This document shows positions 27,494-37,722 of a stretch of DNA of 62,435 bases, one piece after another. Numbering within the stretch: position 1 is the stretch's first letter; each line of letters begins with the position of its first letter. The translations under genes were made by a program, and so were the position numbers. The notes beneath the pieces were generated by a model. The model saw only the letters and a list, made by a program, of their open reading frames with translations. It did not search any database and had not been told where the DNA came from. The DNA comes from Alphaproteobacteria bacterium (GTDB lineage Bacteria; Pseudomonadota; Alphaproteobacteria; CAAGCB01; CAG-977): NCBI GenBank assembly GCA_024407875.1, contig JAKSVT010000009.1, forward strand, positions 1 to 62,435, given 5' to 3'.

Positions 27494-28246
27494 ATGAAAA
27501 AAAATTTGTTCGTAATGCTTTGTTTGGCAGCTTTAACAAATTGTACAGCTTTAGATAATAAAGGCTACAATTATGAAACTGAGGTAAAAATGAATCCTCC
27601 ACCTCAAACAGCAATAGAAAAAAGTGATTATGTTGTAGAAACAAATTACGAATTAAATGATGTTAAAGTTGCAGGCGTTGATGATACAGTAGTTCGTGTA
27701 ATTATGTTTAATAGAAACAATTACTTGCATGCTCGTATGGTAGCAGATCAAAAGATTGTATTGAAAACACAATATGGCGAAGAAGCTGTAATTAAAAAAG
27801 GTGCAAGCAATATATTTGGTCAAGTAACAATTAAAGGTGAAAACTATTATACATTTGATGCTGGTTCAAATATTTATATGTTAGCCGATTCTATGGGATA
27901 TATTCAAAATAAGTATTTATACAAGTTAAAAGGAAATGCTTATCAGATAATTGGTGGTAGAGTTTCGTTAAAGCCAAATCAAGCAAAACTGAGATGGGAA
28001 AGATCTTCTGAAGTTGCAAAGATTCCTGTAAAAGATTTTGAAATTGATTTTCAAGGAATTGCAAACGGTAATATGAAGTTCTTTGTAAAGTATGCTGTTC
28101 CAGGTACAAATGGAGAAGATGGAAGCTTTAAAACTATAGCTTTTCCAAAAGACCAAACAATGATTTCAATAGAAGGTATTATGATTCGTGTTTTGCGTGT
28201 AGATAGAACACAAATTGAGTATACAGTCATTAAAAATGCTTGGTAA
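27494..28246 (+). CDS. lipoprotein of unknown function
   Basis: This 250-residue protein starts with a lipoprotein signal: MKKNLFVMLCLAALTNC, with lipobox L-T-N-C and Cys17. The mature part is predicted beta-rich, with many alternating hydrophobic residues, and I recognise no family. The aspect of its C-terminal half (short strands, WER, PVPGTNG turn) recalls beta-sandwich periplasmic proteins. It stands alone between rpmJ and rpmG, with the ribosome site AAAGGG. Confidence 0.72.
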   Translation: MKKNLFVMLCLAALTNCTALDNKGYNYETEVKMNPPPQTAIEKSDYVVETNYELNDVKVAGVDDTVVRVIMFNRNNYLHARMVADQKIVLKTQYGEEAVIKKGASNIFGQVTIKGENYYTFDAGSNIYMLADSMGYIQNKYLYKLKGNAYQIIGGRVSLKPNQAKLRWERSSEVAKIPVKDFEIDFQGIANGNMKFFVKYAVPGTNGEDGSFKTIAFPKDQTMISIEGIMIRVLRVDRTQIEYTVIKNAW

Positions 28247-28281
28247 AAATTAAATGTTTTGACAAATACGTGTTTTTTCAC

Positions 28282-28309
28282 TTGACAGAAATATAAAATA
28301 GCGTATTTT
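28282..28309 (+). promoter_or_regulatory. promoter of rpmG
   Basis: A consensus TTGACA (28282-28287) is followed after 16 bases by TATTTT (28304-28309), about 43 bases ahead of the rpmG start. It is one of the clearest housekeeping promoters in the window. Confidence 0.7.
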
Positions 28310-28351
28310 TATGAGTATCTTTTTTATGAATTTTTATTATGGGTGGTTACT

Positions 28352-28519
28352 ATGGCTAAGTCAGCAGTAGTTCAGATTAAATTAGAGTCCACAGCAGGAA
28401 CAGGATATTTCTATACAACAAAGAAAAATCCACGTACAAAGACTGAAAAATTGGTTTTGAAGAAATACGATCCAAAAGCAAAGAAGCATGTGGAATTCAA
28501 AGAAACAAAATTACGTTAA
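28352..28519 (+). CDS. rpmG: 50S ribosomal protein L33
   Basis: A 55-residue gene encodes a basic protein beginning [18 protein letters not shown] and containing [14 protein letters not shown] and the [12 protein letters not shown] block, which is diagnostic of bacterial L33. The four zinc-binding Cys of some L33 proteins are absent, as in most Proteobacteria. The start is ATG at 28352. It has its own promoter and terminator. Confidence 0.95.
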   Translation: MAKSAVVQIKLESTAGTGYFYTTKKNPRTKTEKLVLKKYDPKAKKHVEFKETKLR

Positions 28520-28541
28520 TCTGATTAACAAAAATTTTTAT

Positions 28542-28572
28542 AAGCCCGAGCTATTTTGTTTCGGGCTTTTTT
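28542..28572 (+). terminator. terminator of rpmG
   Basis: Arms AAGCCCGA (28542-28549) and TCGGGCTT (28561-28568) form a GC-rich stem followed by TTTT, 22 bases after the rpmG stop codon. Confidence 0.92.
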
Positions 28573-28593
28573 AATGTCTAAGTAGAGGGTTAT

Positions 28594-29379
28594 ATGCTTT
28601 CATATCAACATTCATATCATGCAGGAAATTTGGCGGATGTTCATAAACATGCTGAGTTAGTTTCTATTTTTAAATATTTAACAAAAAAAGAAAAACCTCT
28701 TACTTATATTGAAACACATGCGGGTAGAGGAATTTACGATTTAAATTGTGCAGATTCTGAAAAAACAGGTGAAGCAGAACATGGTATTGAATTGGTATTA
28801 AAAAATGAAAAAATCAATAAATCCCATCCTTATTTTGAGCTGATAAATAAAATAAGAGATGAAGTAGGTGATACAATATATCCCGGCTCTCCTTTCATAT
28901 CAGAAGCTATGCTTCGTTCTATTGACACCCTTCATTTTATGGAATTGCACCCTGGTGAATATAAAGAACTTTATCATTATATGAGATATCCAAATACTCA
29001 TCTGCATTTTAGAGATGGTATAGAAGGTGCATTAGCAATTTGCCCTCCTCAAATCAAAAGAGGCATGGTTTTTATAGATCCTTCGTATGAGATGAAAAAT
29101 GAGTATGAAGATATTGCAAAGGCTGTTTTAAAATTACATAAAAAATGGGAAACCGGAATAATTTGTGTATGGCTTCCAATTTTAAAAGAAAATTATCATG
29201 AAAAGTTTTTTGAGATTGTTGAAAAATCAGAGCTATCAAAAGAAGATTGTTTAACTTCTTTGGTAAAATTTAAGCATCCTTATACAGCTTTACAAGGAAG
29301 TGCAATGTTTTTAATTAATCCTCCTTTTCAAATTCAAGAAGATTTCAAAGAAATAGAAAATTGGTTTAATATTATTTAA
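28594..29379 (+). CDS. rlmJ: 23S rRNA (adenine-2030-N6)-methyltransferase RlmJ
   Basis: This 261-residue protein is an SAM-dependent N6-adenine methyltransferase acting on A2030 of 23S rRNA. It begins with the family block MLSYQHSYHAGNLADVHKHAE, followed by YIETHAGRGIYDL (SAM binding), ELHPGEY in the middle and the catalytic FIDPSYE (D-P-P-Y-type motif). The W-L-P-I segment and the C-terminal LINPPF complete the fold. The length is slightly shorter than E. coli RlmJ (280 residues). Confidence 0.92.
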   Translation: MLSYQHSYHAGNLADVHKHAELVSIFKYLTKKEKPLTYIETHAGRGIYDLNCADSEKTGEAEHGIELVLKNEKINKSHPYFELINKIRDEVGDTIYPGSPFISEAMLRSIDTLHFMELHPGEYKELYHYMRYPNTHLHFRDGIEGALAICPPQIKRGMVFIDPSYEMKNEYEDIAKAVLKLHKKWETGIICVWLPILKENYHEKFFEIVEKSELSKEDCLTSLVKFKHPYTALQGSAMFLINPPFQIQEDFKEIENWFNII

Positions 29380-29452
29380 AACTTCAAATCTTTAGACTTT
29401 TTTTATAATATAATTTTATAATCAAAGCGTGAGTAGATTTGTCTGGATTTAA

Positions 29453-30514
29453 GTGATGCCAATAAACGCCGCAGATTTATATAAATTTCCGAGGCTGAAG
29501 CCAAATAACCAAACTGTAAAAAAAAATAAAGGTTTGGAATTTGATGCTATTAAATATTCTTGGCTGTGGGGTTCTTTAATATTCATTGCTGCATTTTACA
29601 TATCTGTTATTTTAACGACAGAAAGTAATGTTAAGAGAAATATATTTAGATTTTTTAGAGAATTAGGCGCAAACGGTTTTGGCATAAGTTATCATGTTAA
29701 ATCTAATTATAAGGCTTTAGCAGGGGGCTTATACGTTGAAGATTTAGTAATTACTGCTCCTAAAGATATTGGGGGGTGGCAATTAAAATCTGGTAAGATT
29801 GAATTAATTTCGATGCCTTTTACAAGAAAAATTAAAATAAGTTTCTCAGGAACTCATAAATTAAGAACTAAAAATGTAAATGATGTATATTTATTAGTTC
29901 CAAATGGAGAAGTTGTAATTTCAAAAGACATTACTAAATCTCATATAAAAACTGTTTTAGATTTGAATAATTTACAAGCAACAGCTCCTTCTTCAATGCA
30001 AGGATTTAAAGTAGACAAATTACGTTTGATGTTAGATGCAAAAGCTAAAACTACAGATTTTAATTTAATTGTTAATTATGTTGACTTGCCTTCTTATTTA
30101 ACAGTTAATTTGCCAAAAACTATGGAATATATTTATTTGCAAGGAACTGTAAGCGGCTTTTCCGATTATAGAACTAAGCCTATTTATGCTGACTGGTCAG
30201 AAAATAATGGGTTAATTCATTTAAAAAATGGTGAAATTATTTGGAAGCCATTTATGGTTCAATTTGATGGCGTTTACGGTTTAGATGAATATTATAACTT
30301 AAGTGCATCTGGAGTTGGTAAATTTTATGGCTTGTTCCCTTTATTAGATGCATATGAAAGTGCAGGATATATTAGTGGGGGCCAAGTTAGTGTTGCTAAA
30401 ATTGTATTAGGCGAAAAATTATCACAAAAACAAGGTGAATTGCAAAGTTCTGTACTTTCCTCATATAGTTATCAAAATGGCGAACTAACTATTGGTCAAG
30501 TAAAAATCAAATAA
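29453..30514 (+). CDS. DUF2125-like membrane-anchored protein
   Basis: This 353-residue protein has one N-terminal membrane span (about residues 35-57, WLWGSLIFIAAFYISVIL) and a large exported beta-rich domain. The pattern GLYVEDLVITAP, a lipid-binding-like chain of amphipathic strands and the terminal repeats resemble the alphaproteobacterial DUF2125 family, whose function is unknown. The start is GTG at 29453 or ATG at 29456, three bases later. It is convergent with the protease gene downstream. Confidence 0.6.
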   Translation: MMPINAADLYKFPRLKPNNQTVKKNKGLEFDAIKYSWLWGSLIFIAAFYISVILTTESNVKRNIFRFFRELGANGFGISYHVKSNYKALAGGLYVEDLVITAPKDIGGWQLKSGKIELISMPFTRKIKISFSGTHKLRTKNVNDVYLLVPNGEVVISKDITKSHIKTVLDLNNLQATAPSSMQGFKVDKLRLMLDAKAKTTDFNLIVNYVDLPSYLTVNLPKTMEYIYLQGTVSGFSDYRTKPIYADWSENNGLIHLKNGEIIWKPFMVQFDGVYGLDEYYNLSASGVGKFYGLFPLLDAYESAGYISGGQVSVAKIVLGEKLSQKQGELQSSVLSSYSYQNGELTIGQVKIK

Positions 30515-30567
30515 TTGTTTTAATTTAAGAATTTAACAAAACTTATATTAGCGTGATTACGAATGTC

Positions 30568-32124
30568 TTATTTTTTGTCTTGCTTCTCTTGAGAAACAAC
30601 ATATTTTGATAGCGAGGATGTGTATTTGTCAGGATCTTTAATAATATCTAAAGCAACAGCATCATCGCTAGGATTGTCTTTTCTTATTTCTTTAGGGCAC
30701 TCTTTTAAAGCTGTTTTTATTAGACCGTCATTTCCAGAACGCCAAAAGTCAAATCTTGTCGTAGGTTTTTCTACATATTCAAGAGTATTCATTCTAATTC
30801 CAGCTGTGCAAACATTCGGATAAATACCTTTATCTTGTGGAGAATAATCTGTAGGTAAATAATATTTTGATGTCGTTAAACTTATAATGCCATCTGATTG
30901 AACAGGGTAAGTTGTTTGAATTACGCCTTTGCCATATGAAGGAGTTCCTATTACGACAGCATGTCTATAGTCTTGTAATACACCAGCAAAGAATTCAGCA
31001 CTTGAAGCTGTTTTACCATCAATTATAATCACAATAGGAAGTTTTAAATCATTTACTGTCTTGGTAGATATGTATGATTTGTGTTCAGATACATTATTGT
31101 ATGTATGAATTAACGTTAAATTTGGAGGCAAAAATAAATCAGCACATAAAACAGCAGCTTTTAAAGATCCTCCAATGTTTTCTCGTAAGTCGATAATTAA
31201 TCCATGAGTGTCTTTCTTTAAAGCTGTTATTAAGGTGGACTTTAAAGCTTTTAATGTTGTGTTCGTAAATGATTCAATTTTGATAGTAGTAACGCTATTT
31301 TTAGGATCATGGAAATATACTACAGATGATTCAGGAACATTGGTTCTTATAACATCTTTTTCAACTTGTTTTCCATCAACTCTTAAAGTTAGATGAACTG
31401 AAGTTCCATTCTCACCTCGTAAAGCATTTAAAACTTGAATCCTTGACATGTTTGCAACAGGAACATTGTTGATTTCTTTAATTCTATCCCCAACGCTTAT
31501 GTTGTTTTTTGATGCAGGTGATTGTGGCAATACATCAGTTATTTCTAGGTATTTTCCTATTCTTCTATAACGTATCCCAATGCTTGCAGGATCTTTTAAA
31601 ACATCTAATGCAACTTTGTCTTTTATTTCAAAATGACTATATGCATCAATATTTGATAAATATGTGTTTACAAATTTTTCTAATAATTCATCAGAATTTG
31701 TTTCTCTAATAATTTTAGAACTTGTAGCAGCAGAGTTTAAAATAGCTAATAAAAATTGTGAAGCCGATTGACAAGAGATATCTTCAGGTAAAGAAAAAGA
31801 ACGTATAATTTTACCTGAATATAAAATCATCATCCGATTTCCATCTTTGTGAATTTTTAATTCTGGATCTATTTCTAATAATGAATTCCATGCTTCAGAT
31901 GTAATTGTTAATGCATTTCTGGGATATAAAGAGTTTTTTACAGTTATTTCGCAAGCTGTAGATAATGTGTTATGCATTTTAACTATAGGAAACATTTGTG
32001 AAGATGTTATGTTTTCCCACCACGCAGGATCTGCTGATTTAGCAGGTGATGAATAAGAAATAAAAGATAAAGACGCAATTAAATAACTAATTACGTTTGT
32101 ATGAATTACTTTGGCGATATTCAT
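30568..32124 (-). CDS. ctpA: carboxy-terminal processing protease, S41 family
   Basis: This periplasmic serine protease cleaves proteins from their C-terminus. The ~518-residue product has a signal peptide (about 1-30 from the chosen ATG at 32124), a PDZ domain (about 190-260: DRIKEINNVPV region), and the S41 catalytic region with DLRENIGGSLKAAV, the nucleophile Ser in KTASSAEFFAGVL and the Lys in PSYGKGVIQT. The reading frame is open to 32223, but that start would put a long basic leader ahead of the signal peptide. The chosen start overlaps the end of rnr by 38 bases. It has no good ribosome site, so translational coupling is likely. Confidence 0.88.
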   Translation of the reverse strand: MNIAKVIHTNVISYLIASLSFISYSSPAKSADPAWWENITSSQMFPIVKMHNTLSTACEITVKNSLYPRNALTITSEAWNSLLEIDPELKIHKDGNRMMILYSGKIIRSFSLPEDISCQSASQFLLAILNSAATSSKIIRETNSDELLEKFVNTYLSNIDAYSHFEIKDKVALDVLKDPASIGIRYRRIGKYLEITDVLPQSPASKNNISVGDRIKEINNVPVANMSRIQVLNALRGENGTSVHLTLRVDGKQVEKDVIRTNVPESSVVYFHDPKNSVTTIKIESFTNTTLKALKSTLITALKKDTHGLIIDLRENIGGSLKAAVLCADLFLPPNLTLIHTYNNVSEHKSYISTKTVNDLKLPIVIIIDGKTASSAEFFAGVLQDYRHAVVIGTPSYGKGVIQTTYPVQSDGIISLTTSKYYLPTDYSPQDKGIYPNVCTAGIRMNTLEYVEKPTTRFDFWRSGNDGLIKTALKECPKEIRKDNPSDDAVALDIIKDPDKYTSSLSKYVVSQEKQDKK

Positions 32125-34342
32125 TTTTAAAGCTGTCGTTATGGTTTTTATTAAAATGCTTTTTAAATTTTTGTTTTTTACGTTTTTCTTTTTTTGATGA
32201 ATGCTTATCTTGAACAATTTCAAATAGTAAGCCCCCCTTTATAGGGCGAACTTCTGTTAGAATAACATTAATAGGTTGTCCTAATTGGTAAACTTTTTTT
32301 GTTTCTGCTCCAACTAATCTGTGAGCTTTTTCATCAAATTCAAACAAATCATATGGAATAGACGAAATAGGAATAAAGCCTTGAGCTCCAATATCATCTA
32401 ATACAACAAATAATCCATGAGCAGATGCTCCAGATATAATACCAGAGAATACTTCTCCTGTTCTGCCAGCTAAGTAATATGCTAAATATCTAGATTCTGC
32501 GTCTAATTCTGCACTAGCTGCTCTTCTTTCTGTTGCACTAATGTGCTGTCCAACATCCTCTAAGTCATATAAAATATGATTGTCTTCATCGGTTAGTCCA
32601 TCATTACCTAAAGATAATGCAGAAATTAATCCTCTATGTACTATTAAGTCAGAATAACGACGAATAGGGGATGTAAAGTGAACATATTTTTCTAAAGATA
32701 ACCCGTAATGAGATAAATTTTCTGGACAATATCTAGCTTGAGATTGAGCTCTTAAAATTAAGTCATTAATTAAATATTCTCTAGGAGTACCTGCTGCTTG
32801 ACGCATTAAATTATTGAACGCTTCTTGAGAAAGTTTCTTTAAACGAATGTTCATTGTCAATAATGCTTCGATTAAAGCTTTTTGTTTTTCTGGTGATGGA
32901 GGTTCATGTACACGATAAAGTGTAGGCATTTCTTTTGCTTCTAATGTTTTAGCAGCGGCAACATTTGCTAAAATCATAAATTCTTCTACAGTTTTATGTG
33001 AATCTAATCTTTCACGAGGTTTAATAGAAGTAATCTTATAATTATCGTTTAAGAAAATTTCATTTTCTATAGCATTAATTTCAAGAGCGTTTCTATTTTT
33101 TCTTTGAACCTTTAATAATTCATATACAGATTTTAAATTTAAAATAGCTGTTCTTAAGTTGTCTTCCATTTCAGGCATTTTGCCATCATAAACATTTTGG
33201 ACTTCATGATAATTAAGTCTGGCATAGGAACGCATTAAAGCCCTAGTGAATTTTGATTTGCGAAGCTTGCCTGTTTTATCTAAATATAAATGACATGCAA
33301 TACATGCTCGATCTTCATTAGGTTTTAAAGAACATAACTCAGAAGATAATTCTGCAGGAAGCATAGGAATGCATCTATCGGGAAAATATACTGAATTACC
33401 ACGTAAACGAGCTTCATTATCTAATGGAGAAAATGGTGTTACATAATAAGAAACGTCAGCAATAGCTACAATTAAGTGCCAACCATTTTCATCTTTTTTG
33501 GCAAAGATAGCATCATCAAAATCTCTAGCATCTTCACCATCAATTGTTACTAATGGAATATTTCTAATATCTTCACGATTTCCTAAAGATACGGGCTTTG
33601 CTTTTTGCGCTTGTTTTACAGCATCTAAAGGAAATTCTGTTGGGATATTATGCATTGCTATAGCAATTAAACTTGCTGCGGCAGGATCAGTAGATTTTCC
33701 AACAACTTTTACAATTTTCGCTTTGCGTTCTTCGTATTGACTAAACACAGAACCTAAAATCTGAGCAACGACGATGTCTTGATTCTTTGCACCCATTGTA
33801 TCTTGAGCATCTACTTCATAACGAGTAGTCATTTTGCGTTCAACACCAACTAAGTGTCCACCTTTGCCTGATGTGCTTTCAAATAAAGCAACAATTTGGC
33901 CAGGATTGTTTGCTAATTTCTTTAGAATTTCACCATGGTATCTGTTTTTCCCAGCAGGAGTTAAGCGCAATAAAACTGTATCACCTAATACAGGATTAAC
34001 TTTTAGTTTTCCTAAATCTGTAATAATAATTTGAGGAATACCTGTAGATTTTGTATGAACTAAAGGTCTTGCAATTAAATTTCCATCACTATCTTCACCT
34101 GTGATTTCAGAAGGACATTGGTGAGGTAAGCTATCGCCAGCAATTAATTTGTTTCCAAGAGTAATTCCGATACTGCCACTTGCTTTTATTTCTTTTAACA
34201 TCTCTTTTAATTTGATGCGATCATCACCTTTGATGTTAAATTCACGAGCAATCTCCTTCTTTCCAACTTTACCTGAATTTTCAGTAATAAAGTCAATTAA
34301 TTCGGACATAGAAGGTATTTTTTTTGTATCAGATTTTGCCAT
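32087..34342 (-). CDS. rnr: ribonuclease R
   Basis: This 3'-5' exoribonuclease degrades structured RNA. The 751-residue protein has the N-terminal helix-turn-helix region, cold-shock domains (about 65-200), the RNB catalytic domain starting near TIDGEDARDFDDA (four Asp residues at the active site), and the S1 domain (about 640-730, GRTGEVFSGIISGASAHGLFV). A basic tail (Lys-rich, about the last 30 residues) ends the protein. The gene is 8 bases downstream of topA, the common topA-rnr order of Alphaproteobacteria. Confidence 0.95.
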   Translation of the reverse strand: MAKSDTKKIPSMSELIDFITENSGKVGKKEIAREFNIKGDDRIKLKEMLKEIKASGSIGITLGNKLIAGDSLPHQCPSEITGEDSDGNLIARPLVHTKSTGIPQIIITDLGKLKVNPVLGDTVLLRLTPAGKNRYHGEILKKLANNPGQIVALFESTSGKGGHLVGVERKMTTRYEVDAQDTMGAKNQDIVVAQILGSVFSQYEERKAKIVKVVGKSTDPAAASLIAIAMHNIPTEFPLDAVKQAQKAKPVSLGNREDIRNIPLVTIDGEDARDFDDAIFAKKDENGWHLIVAIADVSYYVTPFSPLDNEARLRGNSVYFPDRCIPMLPAELSSELCSLKPNEDRACIACHLYLDKTGKLRKSKFTRALMRSYARLNYHEVQNVYDGKMPEMEDNLRTAILNLKSVYELLKVQRKNRNALEINAIENEIFLNDNYKITSIKPRERLDSHKTVEEFMILANVAAAKTLEAKEMPTLYRVHEPPSPEKQKALIEALLTMNIRLKKLSQEAFNNLMRQAAGTPREYLINDLILRAQSQARYCPENLSHYGLSLEKYVHFTSPIRRYSDLIVHRGLISALSLGNDGLTDEDNHILYDLEDVGQHISATERRAASAELDAESRYLAYYLAGRTGEVFSGIISGASAHGLFVVLDDIGAQGFIPISSIPYDLFEFDEKAHRLVGAETKKVYQLGQPINVILTEVRPIKGGLLFEIVQDKHSSKKEKRKKQKFKKHFNKNHNDSFKNEYRQSNSYKRN

Positions 34343-34349
34343 ATTTTGC

Positions 34350-36983
34350 CTATTTCTTTTTAGCTTTGGTTGCAGTTTTTGCTACTTTAGCTTTTTTTTC
34401 TTTTTGGGTAGAAGATTTTTTCTTTGTAACCTTTTTAGTTTTTTCAGGTTCACTAACGCCAACTTTAGCTTCTTTTTGTTGAATAAGACCAAGAGCTTCT
34501 TGTAATGAAGGCAATCTATTTTCATTTAAAATAGATTTAGGAATAGAAACATATAATTTACCATATTTAATATAAGGTCCAAATCTTCCAGATCCTGTTG
34601 TAATTGGTTGTTTGTCTCTTGGATGTTCTCCTATGGTTTCTGTAGCAACAGATTTACTATTTGATATAATTTCAAGAGCTTTATTTAAATCAATTAATAA
34701 AATATTTTCTGTATTAGGAACGGATTTAAAAGCTTTTCCAACTTTTAAATAAGGACCAAATTTTCCAATACCTAAAGTAATTTCTTCATTGTTTTCAGGA
34801 TTTACTCCTAAAACCTTAGGTAAAGACAATAATTTTTGAGCATCTTCAAAAGTAATAGCTTTAGCATCTAAATTTTTAGGAAGAGATGTTCTTAAAATAG
34901 ATTTTTTGTCTTTTTCTTGATCATTTCCTAATTGGACATAATGACCATATGGGCCATTTTTTACATAAATTTCTTTTCCTGTTTTCTCATCAACACCAAG
35001 TAGGCGTGCTTCACTATCTACGATAGGAACATTTTCTTCACTTGTTTCGGAATTTGTTTCTGTTTCTTGATTTCCAAATTGACGAGTATATTTACATTCA
35101 GGATAATTTGAACATCCAATAAATGCACCAAATTTTCCAACTTTTAGGCTTAATACGCCGCCCTTTGTTTTTCCACATTCAGGACAAATTTTATCTTCAG
35201 GTTTTGGAAATAAATGATCAGCTAAAGCTTCTTGTAGTTTATCAATGATATTTGTAATTGTTAAAGGTTCAACTTGTTGGACATTTGAATCAAAAGCTGT
35301 CCAAAATTGACGAAGTAAATCTTTATAATTCATAGATCCAGCACTTACTTCATCTAATTCGTTTTCTAAACCCGCTGTATAATCATATTGAACATATTTT
35401 TCAAAAAAGTTTTCCAAAAATACAGTTACAATTCTTCCTCTATCTTCAGGGATAAAACGACGTTTATCTAAACGTACATATTGACGTTCTTGTAAAACTG
35501 ATAATATGGATGCATATGTAGATGGACGGCCAATTCCTAATTCTTCTAATTTCTTTACAAGACTTGCTTCAGAATATCTCGGAGGAGGTTGTGTGAAATG
35601 TTGATCAGGTCTAATAGATTTGCCTTCAAGATTTTCATTCTCTTTCACAGGAGGTAATATTGTGTTTCCTTCTTCATCACCGTCATCGATGCCTTCCTTA
35701 TAAACTTTTAAGAAGCCATCGAAAGTAATTGTCTGGCCAGTTGCTCTGAAAACAATTTTTTCATCTTTTGATACGCAATCAATTCCTATTTTATCAATCA
35801 ATGCGCTTTCCATTTGACAAGCTAAAGCTCTTTTATAAACCAATTCATAAAGAGCAAACATGTCTTTATTTAAATACTTCTGAACTAATGAAGGTTTGCG
35901 TTTTAATGAAGTAGGACGAATAGCTTCGTGAGCTTCTTGAGCATTTTTTACATTGTTTTTATAATGTCTTGGTTGATTTGGAAGATATTTATCGCCATAT
36001 TCTTCTTTAATTACATCACGTGCTTCATTAATAGCTTCTTCAGCCATTTGAATGCCATCAGTTCTCATATATGTAATTAAACCAACTGTTTCACCACCAA
36101 TATCAACGCCCTCATAAAGTTGTTGAGCTAATTGCATTGTTTTCTTTGCAGAAAAATATAATTTTCTTGAAGCTTCTTGTTGAAGCGTTGATGTTGTGAA
36201 TGGAGCTGAAGGATTACGTTTTGTATCCTTTTTACATTCAATTTTACCTACATGATAAGGCTTTTGAGCTTTAATTTTTGCTATAGCTTCATTAGCGTCA
36301 TTTTTGTTGGCAAGAGAGAATTGATTTAGTTTAATTCCATCTAGAGTGGTTAATTTAGCTGTAAACATTTCATTTCTAGGTGTCAAAAAGTCAGCTTCAA
36401 TTCCCCAATATTCTTTAGCTTTAAAAGCTTCTATTTCATTTTCTCTTTCGCAAACTAATCTTAATGCTACAGATTGAACACGTCCTGCAGAACGAGATCC
36501 TGGTAATTTTCTCCAAAGGACAGGTGATAAAGTAAAACCTACTAAGTAATCTAAAGCACGTCTTGCTAAATAGGCATTAACTAATGGCATATCAATATCT
36601 CTAGGATTATTAATACCGTTTGTTACAGCTGTTTTGGTAATTTCATTAAATACGACACGTTTTACAGTTTTGTCTTTTAATTGCTTTCTTTTTGTTAATT
36701 CTTGCAAAATGTGCCAAGAAATAGCTTCTCCTTCTCTATCAGGGTCAGTTGCAAGGTAAACTTTATCGGCTTTAGCAACTAAAGACATGATAGCTTTAAT
36801 GTGTTTTTCATCTTTTGGTTCAATAGCCCAATCCATTTCAAAATCAGATTGAGGTCTTACAGATCCGTTTTTGGCTGGTAAATCTCTAATGTGACCATAA
36901 CTAGCGATAACAGAATAATTAGAGCCTAAATACTTGTTAATTGTTTTTGCTTTAGCTGGAGATTCTACTATTACAACGTCCAT
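34350..36983 (-). CDS. topA: DNA topoisomerase I
   Basis: This enzyme relaxes negative supercoils by cutting one strand. The 877-residue protein has the TOPRIM motif in VIVESPAKAKTINKYLG, DPDREGEAISWH, the SAGRVQSVALRL block and the catalytic Tyr in GLITYMRTDG. After the core comes a C4 zinc finger (CPECGKTKGG with the later C-x5-C pair). Several Topo I C-terminal repeats follow (KxGPYxxYVQLG-type), and the protein ends in a Lys-rich tail. dprA, which often precedes topA in Alphaproteobacteria, is absent. Confidence 0.97.
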   Translation of the reverse strand: MDVVIVESPAKAKTINKYLGSNYSVIASYGHIRDLPAKNGSVRPQSDFEMDWAIEPKDEKHIKAIMSLVAKADKVYLATDPDREGEAISWHILQELTKRKQLKDKTVKRVVFNEITKTAVTNGINNPRDIDMPLVNAYLARRALDYLVGFTLSPVLWRKLPGSRSAGRVQSVALRLVCERENEIEAFKAKEYWGIEADFLTPRNEMFTAKLTTLDGIKLNQFSLANKNDANEAIAKIKAQKPYHVGKIECKKDTKRNPSAPFTTSTLQQEASRKLYFSAKKTMQLAQQLYEGVDIGGETVGLITYMRTDGIQMAEEAINEARDVIKEEYGDKYLPNQPRHYKNNVKNAQEAHEAIRPTSLKRKPSLVQKYLNKDMFALYELVYKRALACQMESALIDKIGIDCVSKDEKIVFRATGQTITFDGFLKVYKEGIDDGDEEGNTILPPVKENENLEGKSIRPDQHFTQPPPRYSEASLVKKLEELGIGRPSTYASILSVLQERQYVRLDKRRFIPEDRGRIVTVFLENFFEKYVQYDYTAGLENELDEVSAGSMNYKDLLRQFWTAFDSNVQQVEPLTITNIIDKLQEALADHLFPKPEDKICPECGKTKGGVLSLKVGKFGAFIGCSNYPECKYTRQFGNQETETNSETSEENVPIVDSEARLLGVDEKTGKEIYVKNGPYGHYVQLGNDQEKDKKSILRTSLPKNLDAKAITFEDAQKLLSLPKVLGVNPENNEEITLGIGKFGPYLKVGKAFKSVPNTENILLIDLNKALEIISNSKSVATETIGEHPRDKQPITTGSGRFGPYIKYGKLYVSIPKSILNENRLPSLQEALGLIQQKEAKVGVSEPEKTKKVTKKKSSTQKEKKAKVAKTATKAKKK

Positions 36984-37080
36984 GTTTTATCACCTAAATT
37001 AAAGAATCATTATTTTTCAATACTCTAAATAAAAGTTTTAAATAAAACAATAAGAATTTTTTTGCTATCAATAGATTTTG

Positions 37081-37683
37081 TTAAATTAAACCAAGTTTTT
37101 TGGCACAAATAACAGCTTTTGTTCTATTCGTTGTATCTAAAGCTTTAAATATAGCATTAACATGCAATTTTACGGTTCCTTCGGTGAGATTTAGTTCTCT
37201 TGCGATAATTTTGTTTGGATTTCCTTGAGCCATTAAGGACAATACTTGCATTTGTCGAGGCGTTAAAATATCTCTTTGTATTTCCTTTGTTTCATCTTTA
37301 AATTCTTCATTCAAAGAAGGGGGAACATAAATTCCTCCTGAAAGAATTATGGAAATTGCATGAATAAATTTTTCTATAGGAATATTTTTTGCTATTAATC
37401 CAACTGCACCAAAGTCTATTGAAGTGATATAATCAGACGGCTCAGGCTTATCTTTGATTAATAACACAGAATTTTCCGAACAGATTTGAGATAAAAAAGA
37501 AAAATCATCTAAAGATGTCACGTTTAAAAGGAGTAAGTCATACTTATATTTTTTTATAAGCTTATGTAATTCATCTAATTTTTTACATACATCAACTGAG
37601 ATTTTCTTGTTATCTTCACAAAGTGCAAGTGATAAACCTTCGGTAAATATTTCTGAATCATCGCATATAAGAATATTAATCAT
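37081..37683 (-). CDS. NarL/LuxR-type response regulator with an atypical receiver
   Basis: This 200-residue protein has an N-terminal receiver domain (about 1-120) and a C-terminal GerE/LuxR helix-turn-helix (about 138-198: LTPRQMQVLSLMAQG, NKIIARELNLTEGTVKLHVNAIF). The acidic pair CDD is present, but the residue at the phospho-acceptor place is Asn54 (DLLLLNVTS) where classical regulators have Asp. The receiver may therefore be phosphorylation-independent. The gene is divergent from the hydrogenase operon with about 200 bases between them, suggesting it could regulate hydCBA and itself; this is inference from position. Confidence 0.85.
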   Translation of the reverse strand: MINILICDDSEIFTEGLSLALCEDNKKISVDVCKKLDELHKLIKKYKYDLLLLNVTSLDDFSFLSQICSENSVLLIKDKPEPSDYITSIDFGAVGLIAKNIPIEKFIHAISIILSGGIYVPPSLNEEFKDETKEIQRDILTPRQMQVLSLMAQGNPNKIIARELNLTEGTVKLHVNAIFKALDTTNRTKAVICAKKLGLI

Positions 37684-37722
37684 GATAGTCCTTCTCTTTA
37701 TATTATAGATGAGTATATTTGA